From assembly GCF_000002875.2 (NCBI RefSeq), contig NC_009404.2, positions 223,501 through 287,500 on the forward strand: 64,000 nt of DNA, given 5' to 3'. Source of the DNA: Leishmania infantum JPCM5 (Eukaryota > Euglenozoa > Kinetoplastea > Trypanosomatida > Trypanosomatidae). The position numbers and the translations under genes are program-made. Shown here piece after piece: positions 43,801-55,339 of this stretch. The notes below the pieces were generated by a model, which made no database searches, was not told the origin of the DNA, and saw only the letters and a list, made by a program, of their open reading frames with translations. Within the stretch, counting starts at the first letter, position 1; every line of letters begins with the position of its first letter.

Positions 43801-46800
43801 CCCCCTCTGAATAGCGCATCCTTACGAGCTGAAAGGCAGGCGCGATATCTCTGCCTCGGCGCCCCTTCCGCTCCGCGCAAAGACGCAGCGGTGGAAGCGC
43901 AAGAGGAGGGGCCTGACGGCACAAAACGAGAAGGAGCGGCCGATACCAAAACAAAACAAAAAAAAACGAAAAGCAACACGCGTCAGAAGAAGGACAGCAC
44001 AGCCCCTTCGCGTTATACCGCTCTTCCTTTGCTGTTTCGTGGTTCACATTCGCTTCTCTCCATCCATCAGACACCCCCACCCCCTTCTGGTCGTTCTCAC
44101 TCCTCTCTACGTTTCGCAACTTAAGTGTGCGTATTGTCCCTGACATCCTGGCTTCTCTCCTCCTTCGCTCTCCCCCTTCCCTTTCCTGTTCTCCATAGCC
44201 CGAGAAGAACGCAGGCACCCAAACAAAAAGCGCGCACGCGCACACGCACACGGTGTGCTGGTGTTTTCTTTGGCTCGTGTGTGTGTGTGTGTGTGTGTGT
44301 GCATTCCTGCCTTTGTGCTATTCATCTCGAGCGCCGGTTTGTGGTTTCGTATTTCTTTGTTTTTTCCGTGTTTTGCTTTCTTTTTGTTCGTTTTGTTTTT
44401 CCGTGCCCTCGTCCTGCATTTCGCTGAAGTTGTTCTCTGTATCACCTCCGCGCGTGTGCGTGCACGTGTGCACTTCACTTTCCTTTCGTATTTGTCCACC
44501 ACCTTCCATCCCCGCTCTTCTTCGTTCTTTTTTTTTGTTCGTTTCTCCCGTTTCGCTTGCTGTTACTTCTCTCTCCTTCCCTCTTTCTCCAGTCGCGTTC
44601 TTCCTATCATCGCCACCACCACTACCACTGCTGCAGCTGCCTCCTGTGCCCTTGTCTAGCTTGTGCACGCTGTCTCTTGACTCGGTTCTCGGCTTGCTGC
44701 TGCTGATCTCTCTCTCACATATCTGCGCGCTTCCGTTACTGTTGAGTCTGTGTCTCTCTCTGTGTGTCTCTCGCGCGAAGAGACAGAGACAGGCACACCC
44801 ATACTGCCAGTGTAGTTATTCTTTTTTGTTGTTGTTTGTTTTTCTACTCTGTTTCTCTCGTCTCCTCCCTCTTGTCTGTTCCATCTCTTTATTCGCTGTC
44901 TAGCTCAGTCGTCGGCTGCAAATATCTGCCCTTCTTTCTTTGTCTTTTTTCTTTTGGCCATTTTTGTTTGTCAAGGTTTTTCTCTTTTTCCCTCGCTCTC
45001 GTCACGTGCCGCTCTCCCTCCCTCCCTCTCCCCCCCCTCCTCGAGCGGCTGCGACGGTGTTTCTGATTCTCTGTAGTACAGCACACATCCTTGTCTGTTA
45101 CTTTCGGTGGAAATTAGGATTTGAATTTCCTCGTCTGGTTGCACCCAAACCCATACACGCAAACGGGCACAAGATCGAACCAGCTTTTCCGCTATCCATC
45201 CGTCTTCGTGCCTGGCTGTTGCCCTGTCTGTCCGTGTGTGTGTGCGCGCGCTGCTCGTAGTCTTTTAATTGTTCGGTCTTTTCTCTCCCCCGCCCCTTTT
45301 GGGTGTGCAAGCGTGTTGTTGGTTTCGCGCGTGTGCGTCTGTCCCTCTCTGTATCTCACTCGCCTTGCCCTTGCACGCGCCTTTACTTTTTTGGTGATCT
45401 CCCTTCACCTTCGCTGTTGTTTTTCCGCGTGTTTTCCTGGCTCTACTTGTCTTTCTCTTCCACAAGTGACGCCACATAAGAGAGGGCGTGGGGGAAAGAC
45501 ACCAGCAAGGCGAAGAAGGAGAAAAGGACCGAACCACAACAGCAAGGAAAGAAAAGCATAACCGTTAAGTAACCGAAACAAAAAAAATTCAAAAGTGTTC
45601 CTCTGTCCCTCGCCCCTCCCCCGGCTCCTTTTTTCCGCCCCTTGTCTGTCTTGTGTGTCTGTGCGTGCGTTCCACCGCACATACTCGTATATCTTCTTTT
45701 TCGCGCCCTTGTTGCTCCTCGCTATCTATATGTAAATATTGAAAACTTCGTCGGCCACCGCGACACAAACACATATATACCTGCGCTCATTCACATAATA
45801 GGCGCACTCTTTCTCTCTCGTATCATCGCGGCGCACACACGAACAGATACACAGAAACACTTCAACCGAAAAGAAAATAAAGCGAGTGCAAGAGTAAATC
45901 AAATACGTCAAAGGCACTTCTAAGAGAGTGCCGCCCTGTTGTCCTCTTTTTTTTCTTGGTGTGTGTGTGTGTACGAGTAGTACGTGTTCCACGTGGAGCT
46001 CTACCATCCTCCACTACGCGTATTACAGTCAAGCAAATCGATCGACTCGCGTCCTCACCTCTCTCTCACGTGCACCGGATCGAGGACGCAGGCCCGTCTC
46101 CAACGCACGCCGCCTACCTCACCCGTTCTGCTCACGCAATCCCCACCCACCCACCCTATTCATCACCAACATCCTCACCGTTCGGTAACGCTTGGTGCCC
46201 ATCAATTCACGAAACACCGCTATTCCTGTGTTTCTCTTCGACTTTGTTTTACCTTTTTTTTGTTTTTGTGTGTGTGTGTGTCTTGTTCTTTGCTTCATCC
46301 CACCTTCCGGTGTCCATCTCAGCAGCCTCTCCTCGTGTGCGGTTGCGTGTTTGTGCTTTTCCGTTTTTTTTTTGCTTCCTCATCTCCTCCCTCACTGTCC
46401 TTCCCTGTACTTTCGTTGGTCTCTCCCTCTGATCTTTCTGAACTCTTGCTTTCTTCTTTTTTGTATTGTACTTTGTGTGTGTGTGCCTTCTCTTCTTCGG
46501 ACCGGACGTTTTTTCTTCTGTTTTCGGCATTTTGTTTCTTTTAATCGCTCTCCCTCTCTCACGCATCCCCTTATTTTTAGTTGTTTTCCCATTTTACATG
46601 CGTCCTTGTTTGTTGTTGTCCTCTTTCTCGTTTCCTCTTGCTCGGGCTCGGATTCGCCCTCCCTTTTCCCCATCTGCACATCACTTTGTGTGGCCTCGTC
46701 ATTGCCTCTTCCAATTCTCTTTCTGCCTCCGTCGCCGCCCCTAGCCATACACTCTCTCCTCTCTCTGTCTAGTATTTTGTTTTGTCGTTTTTTTTGTTTT

Positions 46801-48473
46801 TTTTTTGCTGTTTTTCTCTCCCTCTACAAGTCTATCTCGGTGCGTGTCTGTGCTTGTGCCTCACAGACTTGCTGGTAGCGTGTAGCTGCTCGCGCGTGTG
46901 TCTGTCTGCGCTTCTGGTTGTATGGGTGCTGTCTATCTGCGTGCACATTATTCTACCAGCTCGTTCACCGTGTGGTCGGCTATTCTTGCGGTTTTCTTTT
47001 CTTTCGCTTGCTTGCTTCCTGTAGCCCTTCGTGTATTTCTTCTTTTTGCTGCTGTGCCTCCTCCCCGACGCAGCGGCTCCACCCACCCAAGCCCGTTCGC
47101 CCTGAGAAGATACCTCCGCCTTCTCTCTACGTCCTCCCTCTTCGTCACTGTCTCCCTTCTTTACTAATATATCGTTTTGTTGGTTTCACAGTTTTCCCCC
47201 TTTTCGTTCTGCTTTCCGTTTCTTCGTCTAGTCTTGCTTGTTTCTGTGTCTTTTTTGTGTGTGCTCTTCATCTACCCCATCACAAACACACACGCATACT
47301 TACAGAAGCCTCTTCCTCTCATCAGCAACACCACTTCCGCTCTCTTCGATCCCAACAGAGTCAAGCCTCTCTCTCCCCACCTCTGCCACACCCTCGATAT
47401 TCATCGCCGTGTACTCTCCTCTCGCGGGCTCCCTTCCCCCCTCCCCCCTTTCCTCTGGCCGGGATTCATATTTCTGTGCGTGTGCGTATCTGCCTCTACG
47501 TCCTTCGTCGTGTTCAGAGAGCAGGAAGCGCAAAGTCACGTGCGCAACAACAGCAACCAAAAAGAAAAAGAAAGCAAAAAAAAAAACGGTAGCGAAAAAG
47601 AGGTGTTTCCTCTCAGCTATCACACATTCGCCTACCTTAGCCTGTGTGTTGTGGTTTGTTGCGGGTGTGTTCGTGTATTTGTGTGCGTGTGTTTTGTTTT
47701 TTTTTTCTGTGGCTTTGAAATCTACGTGCTCTCGCTCCTCTTCCTTCATCATCTATCTTCTGCCACTACACACAAATACACAGACGCACGGCACGTCTCT
47801 CTCCCTCTCTTGTCCTCGCATCGGTTGTTTTCTTGTGGTTTCGTATTTCTTTTATTTCGCGGTTCGCCTTCTTTTCTTCCCTTTCTTTTTTTTCTTGTGT
47901 TTTATCGGCTCGTCCTCTCTCTCTCGGTTTTGCTCAAACACTCTTTTCTTTTTGTTGTTGTTCCTCTGACTTGTCTGGTTTGTTGTTTCGCCCCACACCC
48001 CCATCCCCCCCTCATCCCTCCCCTGAATTCCTCTCTCGCCTCTGTGAGTGTGTTTCCGTTTGGCATAAGCGGTGTCTCTGCTTCGTGTTGTTGGTTTGAC
48101 TCCCTACCTCGCTTCATTTTGCTCTTTTTTTTTGCTGGTTTCTTCCTTGCTGCCTGACGCACTTCTCACACACACTCTTGAAAAGCGTTCGTTTTTTTTT
48201 CTTTTGTCCTTGCCGCCTTCTTCGTTCTGCTCGTACTTCAGCTGTTGGTTTCGTTGCCGCCATCAGCTCTCCTCTTTCCACTCACCATCTCTCGCTCACT
48301 CTTGAACTATTCATTTTGAGTGCGCAACCGTCCCGTCTTTGTGACTGTGTGTGTGCAAGTAAGTTGTGACGTTTTTGTTTTTGTTTTTCCTTTTCTTCCG
48401 TTCGTTCTTTGCGCCCTCTCCCCCTCTAATCCGCCCTCCTCCTCTTGTGTTCATCTCCTTAACTGCTCTAACG

Positions 48474-48501
<28 letters not shown>
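48474..48501. repeat. (TG)n microsatellite
   Basis: About 14 uninterrupted TG units in the long spacer, among many shorter TG runs nearby. Confidence 0.9.
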
Positions 48502-48506
<5 letters not shown>

Positions 48507-50295
48507 CTTTATCTCTCATTCTACCCCTTCCTTCCCTGCCTTCTTTTTTTGGGGGGAGCGACTGTGTGCGTGTGTGTGTGTGTTTAGGTGTGTCTGTGCG
48601 TATTCTTTGGGTCCGTGTGCTTCACAGTGACCAGGTCTCCCTCTCTCCCTTTCTTCGCTTCTTCTTACCACCACCCTTCACACCTTCTCTTCTCGTAACT
48701 TTTCTCGCCTCCTCCAAATCGCGCCCTCCATTCCTAGGCTGCCTGTCGCAGCACCGTTTCTCTCGTTTTACGCCGACCGTGTGCTCTTTTCTCTCTCCCC
48801 CGTTGTTTGGTTTGTTTCCTGAAGGAGGCCCGGCGTGCTGTTCCCCCCCCCACTTTTCACTCTCTTCCATTGCAACGCCTTGTCGGCTTCTGCGTGTCTT
48901 CATCGTGCTCTACGTTGCCCTTCTCCGCCCCGCCCCCCCCTCCCCTACTTCCCCCCCCACCCCCTCCCGCCAGCCCAAAGTAGCAAGCCGTGAGAAACGC
49001 AAAAAAGCGGCCAACAAAAGGACGCAGAGAACAGCCAAAGCCCAAAAGAAGGCGGGTCACTTCAGGCCGCTGCGCATCCCCGCGCGCGCGCTCGCTCACC
49101 CACTCATCCGTGCTCGTCATTGTTCGCGTTTTCTCCCCGTTTGCTTTCGCGTCTACTAATTAATTTACGTGCGCTCGTTTTTTTCTCTACCCAACCACCA
49201 CCACCACCGAAGGTGTTCCCTTTCGCACATATCGTCCACGCTCTCACGTTCTCTTTTTTCTTTATTTGTGTTCGCCTTCCTCTGTGAGTGTGTATGTATG
49301 TATGTGTGTGTGTGTTCTTTTTTCTCAGCAACCCTAATCATCTTCACACGCTCGTCTCTTCCACAGCAGCAGCAGCACCAGCAGCACACGCCTTCTGTTT
49401 CCGTGGCTCCCTCGCTTCCCTACTTTTCGTCGGTTTTTTAGGTGGTTTCTTTCTCTTCGTTCTTTATCTCTGAGTCTTCTGTCTCACTGCCATTCTTCTC
49501 CCCTCTCTTCTTCCCTCCTTCCCCACCCCCGTTGCTCTCGCGTACCGCGCGTTGTTGTTGTTTTCGTGTGTCTGTGTCTGTGTGTCTGCGTGTGTGTGTG
49601 TGTGTGTGCGCGCGTGCTGCTCCTTGGCCAGTAATTCGGCAGCGACAACAGCGAAACCAAAAACGAAAGAAAGCCAACGCAAAAAAAAACGCAACGATAT
49701 TTAAAAAAAAAGCGCTGAGGCCACGGTAACGCGAAAACTTCGAAAAAAAATTTTCCTCAAGGTAAAGAAACGAAAACGAGGTGCACCAAAGTCGGCGAAA
49801 GGGAGGTGAAGTCAAGGAAAGCGCCCCCCGTTCTCGTGCTGCTCTTCTTCCTTTTCTTCTTCGCTCCTGTGTGTGTGTGTGTGTGTGTCTGTGTAAGCCT
49901 CTCGGAAGTATCAGCGCCACTCGCTTGTCTCTCCCTCACAAAACGGCACGTGTTTACTGGGCGATCGCAGACAAGCGTGTCGTTTTCCTCTCTCTCTCTT
50001 GTTTATATTTCCCTTCGGAAGAAAGGACTTGGTTGTTGTTGCTGTTTTGGCTCGACCCCCCTTTTGCGAGTGAGCCCGCCACCTCTTCTGCGGTCACCTG
50101 CTTTTCTCTCTTATTTTTTTTCTATTTTATTTTTAGATCGGTGGGTTCTCTTCGTATATATTATATTCTTTTCGGCCATTCCCCCCCCCCTTCTCTTTCC
50201 GGTGCTCCGAAAATTGAGCGGCAAGAGTAGGGCGAAGCGGGTCTGTCTCTTGAGTCGCTTTTTGCGCACGTATTTTATCGTAACCACCGCTGGGC

Positions 50296-50355
50296 CTTCT
50301 CCTCTTCCCTTCCATTATTATTACTGTATTCTCCCGTGTGTCTGTGGGCCCAAAG
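50296..50355 (+). promoter_or_regulatory. Candidate trans-splice acceptor upstream of the 1068-residue protein
   Basis: A pyrimidine-rich tract (about 50296-50334) is followed by AG at 50354-50355, 21 bases before the ATG at 50377. Confidence 0.35.
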
Positions 50356-50376
50356 GATCAACCCCACAAGCACAAG

Positions 50377-53300
50377 ATGGGCGCCACCCCTTCACGTGAG
50401 GCGAAGCCGACCATTCGGTCGCTGCGTTACGGCAACCACGAAATCGGCCTCATCCCGATCACTCGCGCCTACTTCAACGACCAAAACCCGCAACTGCGGC
50501 AGCAATTTATTCGTGTTCGCAATGACCCCAACGTGCGCTACAGCCATACACGCCCTCGCGGCTACAGCATGGCAGAGGTGCCTCCTGCCAACTATACGGA
50601 GGCAGACCTTGAAGCTTTTCTCGACACGGTCGAGCGCTCTTTGTTTGACACGAACGAGGAGATGCTCGACGCCGGTGCACTGCAGACGCCACCGATCAGC
50701 ATGGCGCACCTCCAGCACATCATGCAGTGCGACGGGGAGGTAGACGTGTACGACCCGACGCTCGAGAAAGAGGCGGAGGAGAGCGACAAGAGCAGCCAGC
50801 CGCCCACTTCCGTGGAGCCGTTCTTCCTCGGCGCCATCGGCACGCCATCGTTGCCGCCCCACAACAGCGTCAACAGTGGTCACGCGACAAGCCCGCAGAA
50901 CCCGTGCCCGCCGCGTGAGACGACGAGTTGGCTGCGCTCAACGTCCCTGTCCCTGCGCGCCTCCTCGTCGGACGAGGCCGGCAACAGCCCCGCCCACTCG
51001 GCGTCAGCCGTGTCTGCCACTTTATCTCTCAACGCCGCCACGTCGCACATGCTGCTGCCCCCGTCTACGCCGACGGCACCGCCGCAGGATGAGAAGACGT
51101 TGAAGATGCCGAGCGCTGAGGACTGTGCAACCGACTGGTTCCTGAGGCTCAAGGGCCTCCTCCAGGCGCACCACCGCCGCGTGGACGAGTCCTGCAGCCC
51201 CAGTGACAGTGACACTCACAACCACCATGAGCAGTCGCCGTGTCCGTCCCAGTTCAAGTCTGAGGAGTATATGCGCTTTAAACGTGCCGTGCAGCCCGTG
51301 CCGTGCGCGGTGTTGTTCATCTACGTCAGCAACCGCGAGGAGCACGACTGTTTCACGTTCCAGGGCCACCGCGTGAACGTCATCGGAAGCTTCGACATGC
51401 GCAGCCACGACGATGACCGCGACGCCTTCACACCAACGCTGCAGATCCGCAAAGCTATCCTCAAGGCCGCCGGCGACCGCACGCTGGAGCGCGTGCTCGC
51501 GCTATCGACGAGATACTACCTGGACAGCTTCACCGAGATCGTCCTCCAGCAGCTGCAGCGACGCCCTGTTGCGGAGCTGTTGGCGGGCCTTGGCGAGGAG
51601 GCGCGAAACCTGCTGTGCGACCTGCCCCCCAGCCCCCTCGCTGGCGGCACTGACGGCTGCTCGTCCATGCACGACCCCGTTTCGGTTGCGCGGGCGCTCT
51701 TCTACGAGCGTATCACAAAACTGCCGCTGGTCGTGTCGTCCCCTTTCAATAACTACCCTGCTCTCAAGTTCATCTACGACTTCACCTCCCTCACGCACAG
51801 CATCGAGAACAGCCAGTTTGTCCGCCCAGGCGACCTGCGGCTGTGCACGTACGACCGTGAGAAGGGGGAGCGCGGCATCGTCTTTCTATTCCACGGCCGC
51901 GCGCTAGCGCTTACGTGGCTGTGGGCGACAACGCAGACGCAGACGTCCACGGTCCGTGAGTCGTGGACGCAGTACACACTGTGCGAGCATACCCAGTCCC
52001 GCGAGCGGCGCGTGCAGCACTGGCTCGCCACGGACCCACGGGCTAAGACGCTGCTCGGAGACTCGGCCATCACGACGTGCTTTGAGCAGCACCTCGGGCA
52101 CCTCCACAGCGAGATCGTGCGCGCGCGCAGCACCCCGACGGACGACGCAACCTCGTGGTCTGACGTGCAGGAGTACAGTCACGACATGAAGCTTTACCGC
52201 ATCTTTCTGTCCCCGCTCTGCGGGCCGCTGCTTACGACGGTCAAGACGGCGAAGCCGGAGAAGGCAAAGGAGCGCGGCAACGTCAAGAGGGCGTTGGCTC
52301 CCAGCTCCACACCAAGCGCCGCAGACGGCGGCAATGCATCGACGGGCTCTCGAAGCATAGCCACGTCGGATCTGCGGTTGATGATGATGTCGCCGTCAGG
52401 GAATGTTTCTCCCGCGAACAATCGCAGCTGCATGCAGGCGCGCGGCAAGAAGTCCCCGAACAGCCCACTGACGGGCCTCAGCACGTCTGGGAGGACCCCG
52501 TCCACCTCAAACTTCTCCACTAGCGCCGCAACATTGGGCGGTGGCAGCAGCAGCAGCAGCGCTCCGATCTGCATGAGCGGCACCGCCAACAGCACCTTCC
52601 TGCACCCGCCTCCACACGCTCCGTCTACCCTCAGCGGCGACGGCGCGACGCGGGTGGCAATGCCAAGAAGTTTCATGGCGTCTGCTGCCTTTACAAGCCA
52701 GGCGGCTCCGATTGCCGGCATGCATGGGCCGATGCCTATCTATTTCACCGACACGCTGCAGCAACCGCAGCTGCAGCCTCCGTCGATGACACCGCCGAGC
52801 AACTCGCTGCATCTTCTGTCGCAGACGGTGCCGCCGTCGTCGGAGCCGCAGCAAACGGGTTGCTTGTCGCCGATGCTTGTAACCTCGCCACCGACGGGGC
52901 TTCCCTTCTCCGTGCCGTCCGCGCCTTGGTCGACGCACTCCTTCATCCAGTCGCCGCAGCCGTCACAGTCGACGGTGACATCGCCGGGCCAGCCACCGAC
53001 GGCGGTCTCCACCTCATATGTTGTGCAGGTATCCAGTAACGGTGTGCAGACGCTGATGCCCATCACGTTCGCGCCGACCCCGAGCTCGGCCATTCCAAGC
53101 GTGAGCTTCTTCCATGCAGACAGCACCCAGACGAGCAGCGCGAACGCGCCGCACGCAGCCCAGCCGCCACCACTGCCGCCGTTTTCGGCGACGGGGACGA
53201 CGAGCGGGAAGGGCGACACGTCGTCGCTGTCTTCCTCGCAGCAGTCGTTTGGCAGCAAAGGCACACCGCACGCGGGAGCGTCCGTCCTCGGAGGTGTCTC

Positions 53301-53583
53301 CTCGCCATACCCCCATCCGACTCACAACCTCGACGGCGCCGCTGCCGTGCCGTACCCGAATGTGATGGCCGCCTTTGCCACCGGACACGGCGGCGCCCCA
53401 ATGGCCACCGTGCCCTATCAGATGGCCCCGCTGCACTCGACGTCACCGATGTTTGCGACGATGCACCAGGCGCCGGCACAATCTGTGAGCGACCCCACTG
53501 CGTGTTTGGCCACACCTAAAACCTACGTCCCCGTTGGCTACTTCAGCACGTCTGTGCCCGGACCCGCTTTTATGCCGCAGTGA
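50377..53583 (+). CDS. Large protein of unknown function (paralogue B)
   Basis: 1068 residues from the first in-frame ATG; an upstream GTG start is ignored. The N-terminus MGATPSRE fits the N-myristoylation pattern (Gly2, Ser6), and residues 25-37 read LIPITRAYFNDQN. A helical block with acidic stretches (about 60-150) is followed by a Ser/Thr/Pro linker. The ordered core (about 270-610) contains PVPCAV at 307-312, FTFQGHRVNVIGSF at about 326-339, helical segments, then GERGIVFLFHGRALA from 497 and WLWATTQTQTSTVRESWTQY. The last 430 residues are Ser/Thr/Pro/Gln-rich and disordered-looking. Core motifs and their order repeat those of the gene at 30882-34898, with which it seems distantly paralogous. 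No named domain or catalytic motif was recognised. Confidence 0.9.
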   Translation: MGATPSREAKPTIRSLRYGNHEIGLIPITRAYFNDQNPQLRQQFIRVRNDPNVRYSHTRPRGYSMAEVPPANYTEADLEAFLDTVERSLFDTNEEMLDAGALQTPPISMAHLQHIMQCDGEVDVYDPTLEKEAEESDKSSQPPTSVEPFFLGAIGTPSLPPHNSVNSGHATSPQNPCPPRETTSWLRSTSLSLRASSSDEAGNSPAHSASAVSATLSLNAATSHMLLPPSTPTAPPQDEKTLKMPSAEDCATDWFLRLKGLLQAHHRRVDESCSPSDSDTHNHHEQSPCPSQFKSEEYMRFKRAVQPVPCAVLFIYVSNREEHDCFTFQGHRVNVIGSFDMRSHDDDRDAFTPTLQIRKAILKAAGDRTLERVLALSTRYYLDSFTEIVLQQLQRRPVAELLAGLGEEARNLLCDLPPSPLAGGTDGCSSMHDPVSVARALFYERITKLPLVVSSPFNNYPALKFIYDFTSLTHSIENSQFVRPGDLRLCTYDREKGERGIVFLFHGRALALTWLWATTQTQTSTVRESWTQYTLCEHTQSRERRVQHWLATDPRAKTLLGDSAITTCFEQHLGHLHSEIVRARSTPTDDATSWSDVQEYSHDMKLYRIFLSPLCGPLLTTVKTAKPEKAKERGNVKRALAPSSTPSAADGGNASTGSRSIATSDLRLMMMSPSGNVSPANNRSCMQARGKKSPNSPLTGLSTSGRTPSTSNFSTSAATLGGGSSSSSAPICMSGTANSTFLHPPPHAPSTLSGDGATRVAMPRSFMASAAFTSQAAPIAGMHGPMPIYFTDTLQQPQLQPPSMTPPSNSLHLLSQTVPPSSEPQQTGCLSPMLVTSPPTGLPFSVPSAPWSTHSFIQSPQPSQSTVTSPGQPPTAVSTSYVVQVSSNGVQTLMPITFAPTPSSAIPSVSFFHADSTQTSSANAPHAAQPPPLPPFSATGTTSGKGDTSSLSSSQQSFGSKGTPHAGASVLGGVSSPYPHPTHNLDGAAAVPYPNVMAAFATGHGGAPMATVPYQMAPLHSTSPMFATMHQAPAQSVSDPTACLATPKTYVPVGYFSTSVPGPAFMPQ

Positions 53584-54013
53584 GAAGCGAACCTCACCCA
53601 CAGAGGCACTAGAACGTTGAAAAAGTGGCGTGCTTCTCGTACACGCGCACAGCGGCTCATGGCAGCACAACCGCAAACAGTAAACAGCCGTGAGGTGGTG
53701 CTACGCCCTCTCCTCCGTTAGCTTTCACACAAAAAAAAACAAGGATGTATTCTCAGCTGCAGCAAGAGCATCTTCTGGAGTCTTGGCAAGTGTATGTGTG
53801 CGTAGGGAGAAGGCGAAGGAAGAGGGGGGCACCCACCCACCCACTCGCTTCCCTGCCGTTGTTTTGCTGTACCTGTCTGGCATACGTTGTTTCCTTTGTG
53901 CGACGATGTATATAGAAAGAAAGACGGCAACAACAACGTTGTTCAGCTTCTTCTGCTGTTCATTTCGTTGCTCTTCTTTCGGACTCTGCCTGTGCGTGCG
54001 TTGTATGCGTTTG

Positions 54014-54014
<1 letters not shown>

Positions 54015-54050
<36 letters not shown>
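54015..54050. repeat. (TG)n microsatellite
   Basis: About 18 uninterrupted TG units, the longest run in the window; a second run of about 14 units lies at 54553-54580. Confidence 0.9.
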
Positions 54051-54051
<1 letters not shown>

Positions 54052-54550
54052 CGGTGTCTTCGTTTTCATGTGTTTTGCTTGCCGCTCTCCAACTCTCTCG
54101 CCCCTCTCTTACCTCGCTTCTCTCCTCCCTCGCCCCCTTCACACACGTGCGCGTTCTCTGTGCGCACCTTCTTTTGGTTTTTTTTGTTCTTTTACTTGAT
54201 GAGTGAGTCCATCAATGCCTCCCCCGACCTTTCCCTCTTTCCCTCTTCCTCTTCCTCCATTTTTCTTTTTATTTGAACTTCGCGCTCGACTTTCTTTTTG
54301 TTTCCCTTGGTGCGTTCAATTGCTTGTTTCTGTACATGTTGTTTCTGTGCTCTCCCTCCGCTCACTTCAGCAGTCACCTCTTTTTCCTTTCTCCTTTCTC
54401 TCGTCACCTCGGTAAGCGCGTCCTCAAGTGTCCGCATGTTGTTCTATTTTAACTTTCTTTGTTGTTGACTGGCCGCCTCTCTCTGCCTCTATGTGTGTTT
54501 GTCGCCTCTCCTCCGCCCCCCACCTGACTTTTTGTCTCCATCTTTTTTTT

Positions 54551-54582
<32 letters not shown>

Positions 54583-55339
54583 ACGTGCATGTGTTTGTGC
54601 GCATGTGTGTGTGTGTGTGTGTGTCGATCGCGCGTTCTTCGTTTTGCCTTCACTTTAAACACACAGGCATACGCACACACACACACGCGAGTGCCTCTCC
54701 TCTCTTCTCCCCTTCTCTCCTCTCCTATGTTTTATTTTAGTTCACTGGATCTCTTCTCCTGCGTCGTTTTCGTTTTTGTGTGTGTGTCCTTTTTTTGCTT
54801 GATTTTTTTTTGTTTCACCGGCTCGGTCGTGATGCACTCTCACTCCTTGATTGTTTCGTTTTATATCTGTGTGTGTGTACTTGCTTCTCGTGTATTGTTC
54901 ACCGCGGTTCTTTTTATGCCTCTCCCTCCGGCAGCTCTTCGCGCTTTCCCTCTCTTCAGTTCTCTTCCACTTGTGTGTGTGTGCGTTTGTGTGTGCGGGG
55001 TATTGAGGGTGGAGGAGGGAGGAGGCGGTTGGTGTTGTTGTCTGTCGAAAGACATTTTCCTTTTTGTTTTTCGATTGGTTCTCTTCCCCACCCCTTACTT
55101 TTGGGGGAAAGGGGTATTCCTTCTCCTGTGCGCGCTAGCAGGTGGGTGGGTGGAAAGGGGTACACCTGCCGCAGCGTATCTCTTCTCCCGCGCCGCCACC
55201 ACCACCACCCACCCACACACTACCCCTTCTATGCACCTCTCTGTGTGTTTGTGTGTCTATCACACTGAGACACACAAAAACACAGAGGCATCTGCCCTGT
55301 CACATGGGGGGGGGGGCTTCAAATGCTCCATGAGGGCAG

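Larger units (their letters stand above)
34899..50376. other. Very long gene-free spacer (15.5 kb)
   Basis: No credible gene in 15.5 kb, far above the 1-2 kb spacers elsewhere in the window. The + strand is strongly pyrimidine- and T/G-rich, with (TG)n at 44277-44301 and 48474-48501, (TA)n at 35815-35833 and 36096-36107, a (GCCC)n patch at 38570-38585 and many homopolymer runs. Islands of more balanced composition occur at about 36400-37080, 38780-39210 and 40150-40330, but none gives a coherent frame. It probably contains the 3' UTR of the upstream gene and the 5' UTR of the downstream one. Confidence 0.6.

Noticed and set aside
45956..49159. Series of long + strand open frames rich in Phe, Leu, Ser and Cys
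   Set aside because: They arise from stop-poor C/T and TG tracts; composition is tract-like, starts are mostly non-ATG and no motif is seen.
54015..54580. CRISPR-like or spaced repeat array
   Set aside because: Only dinucleotide microsatellites are present; no repeat-spacer structure, and the genome is eukaryotic.
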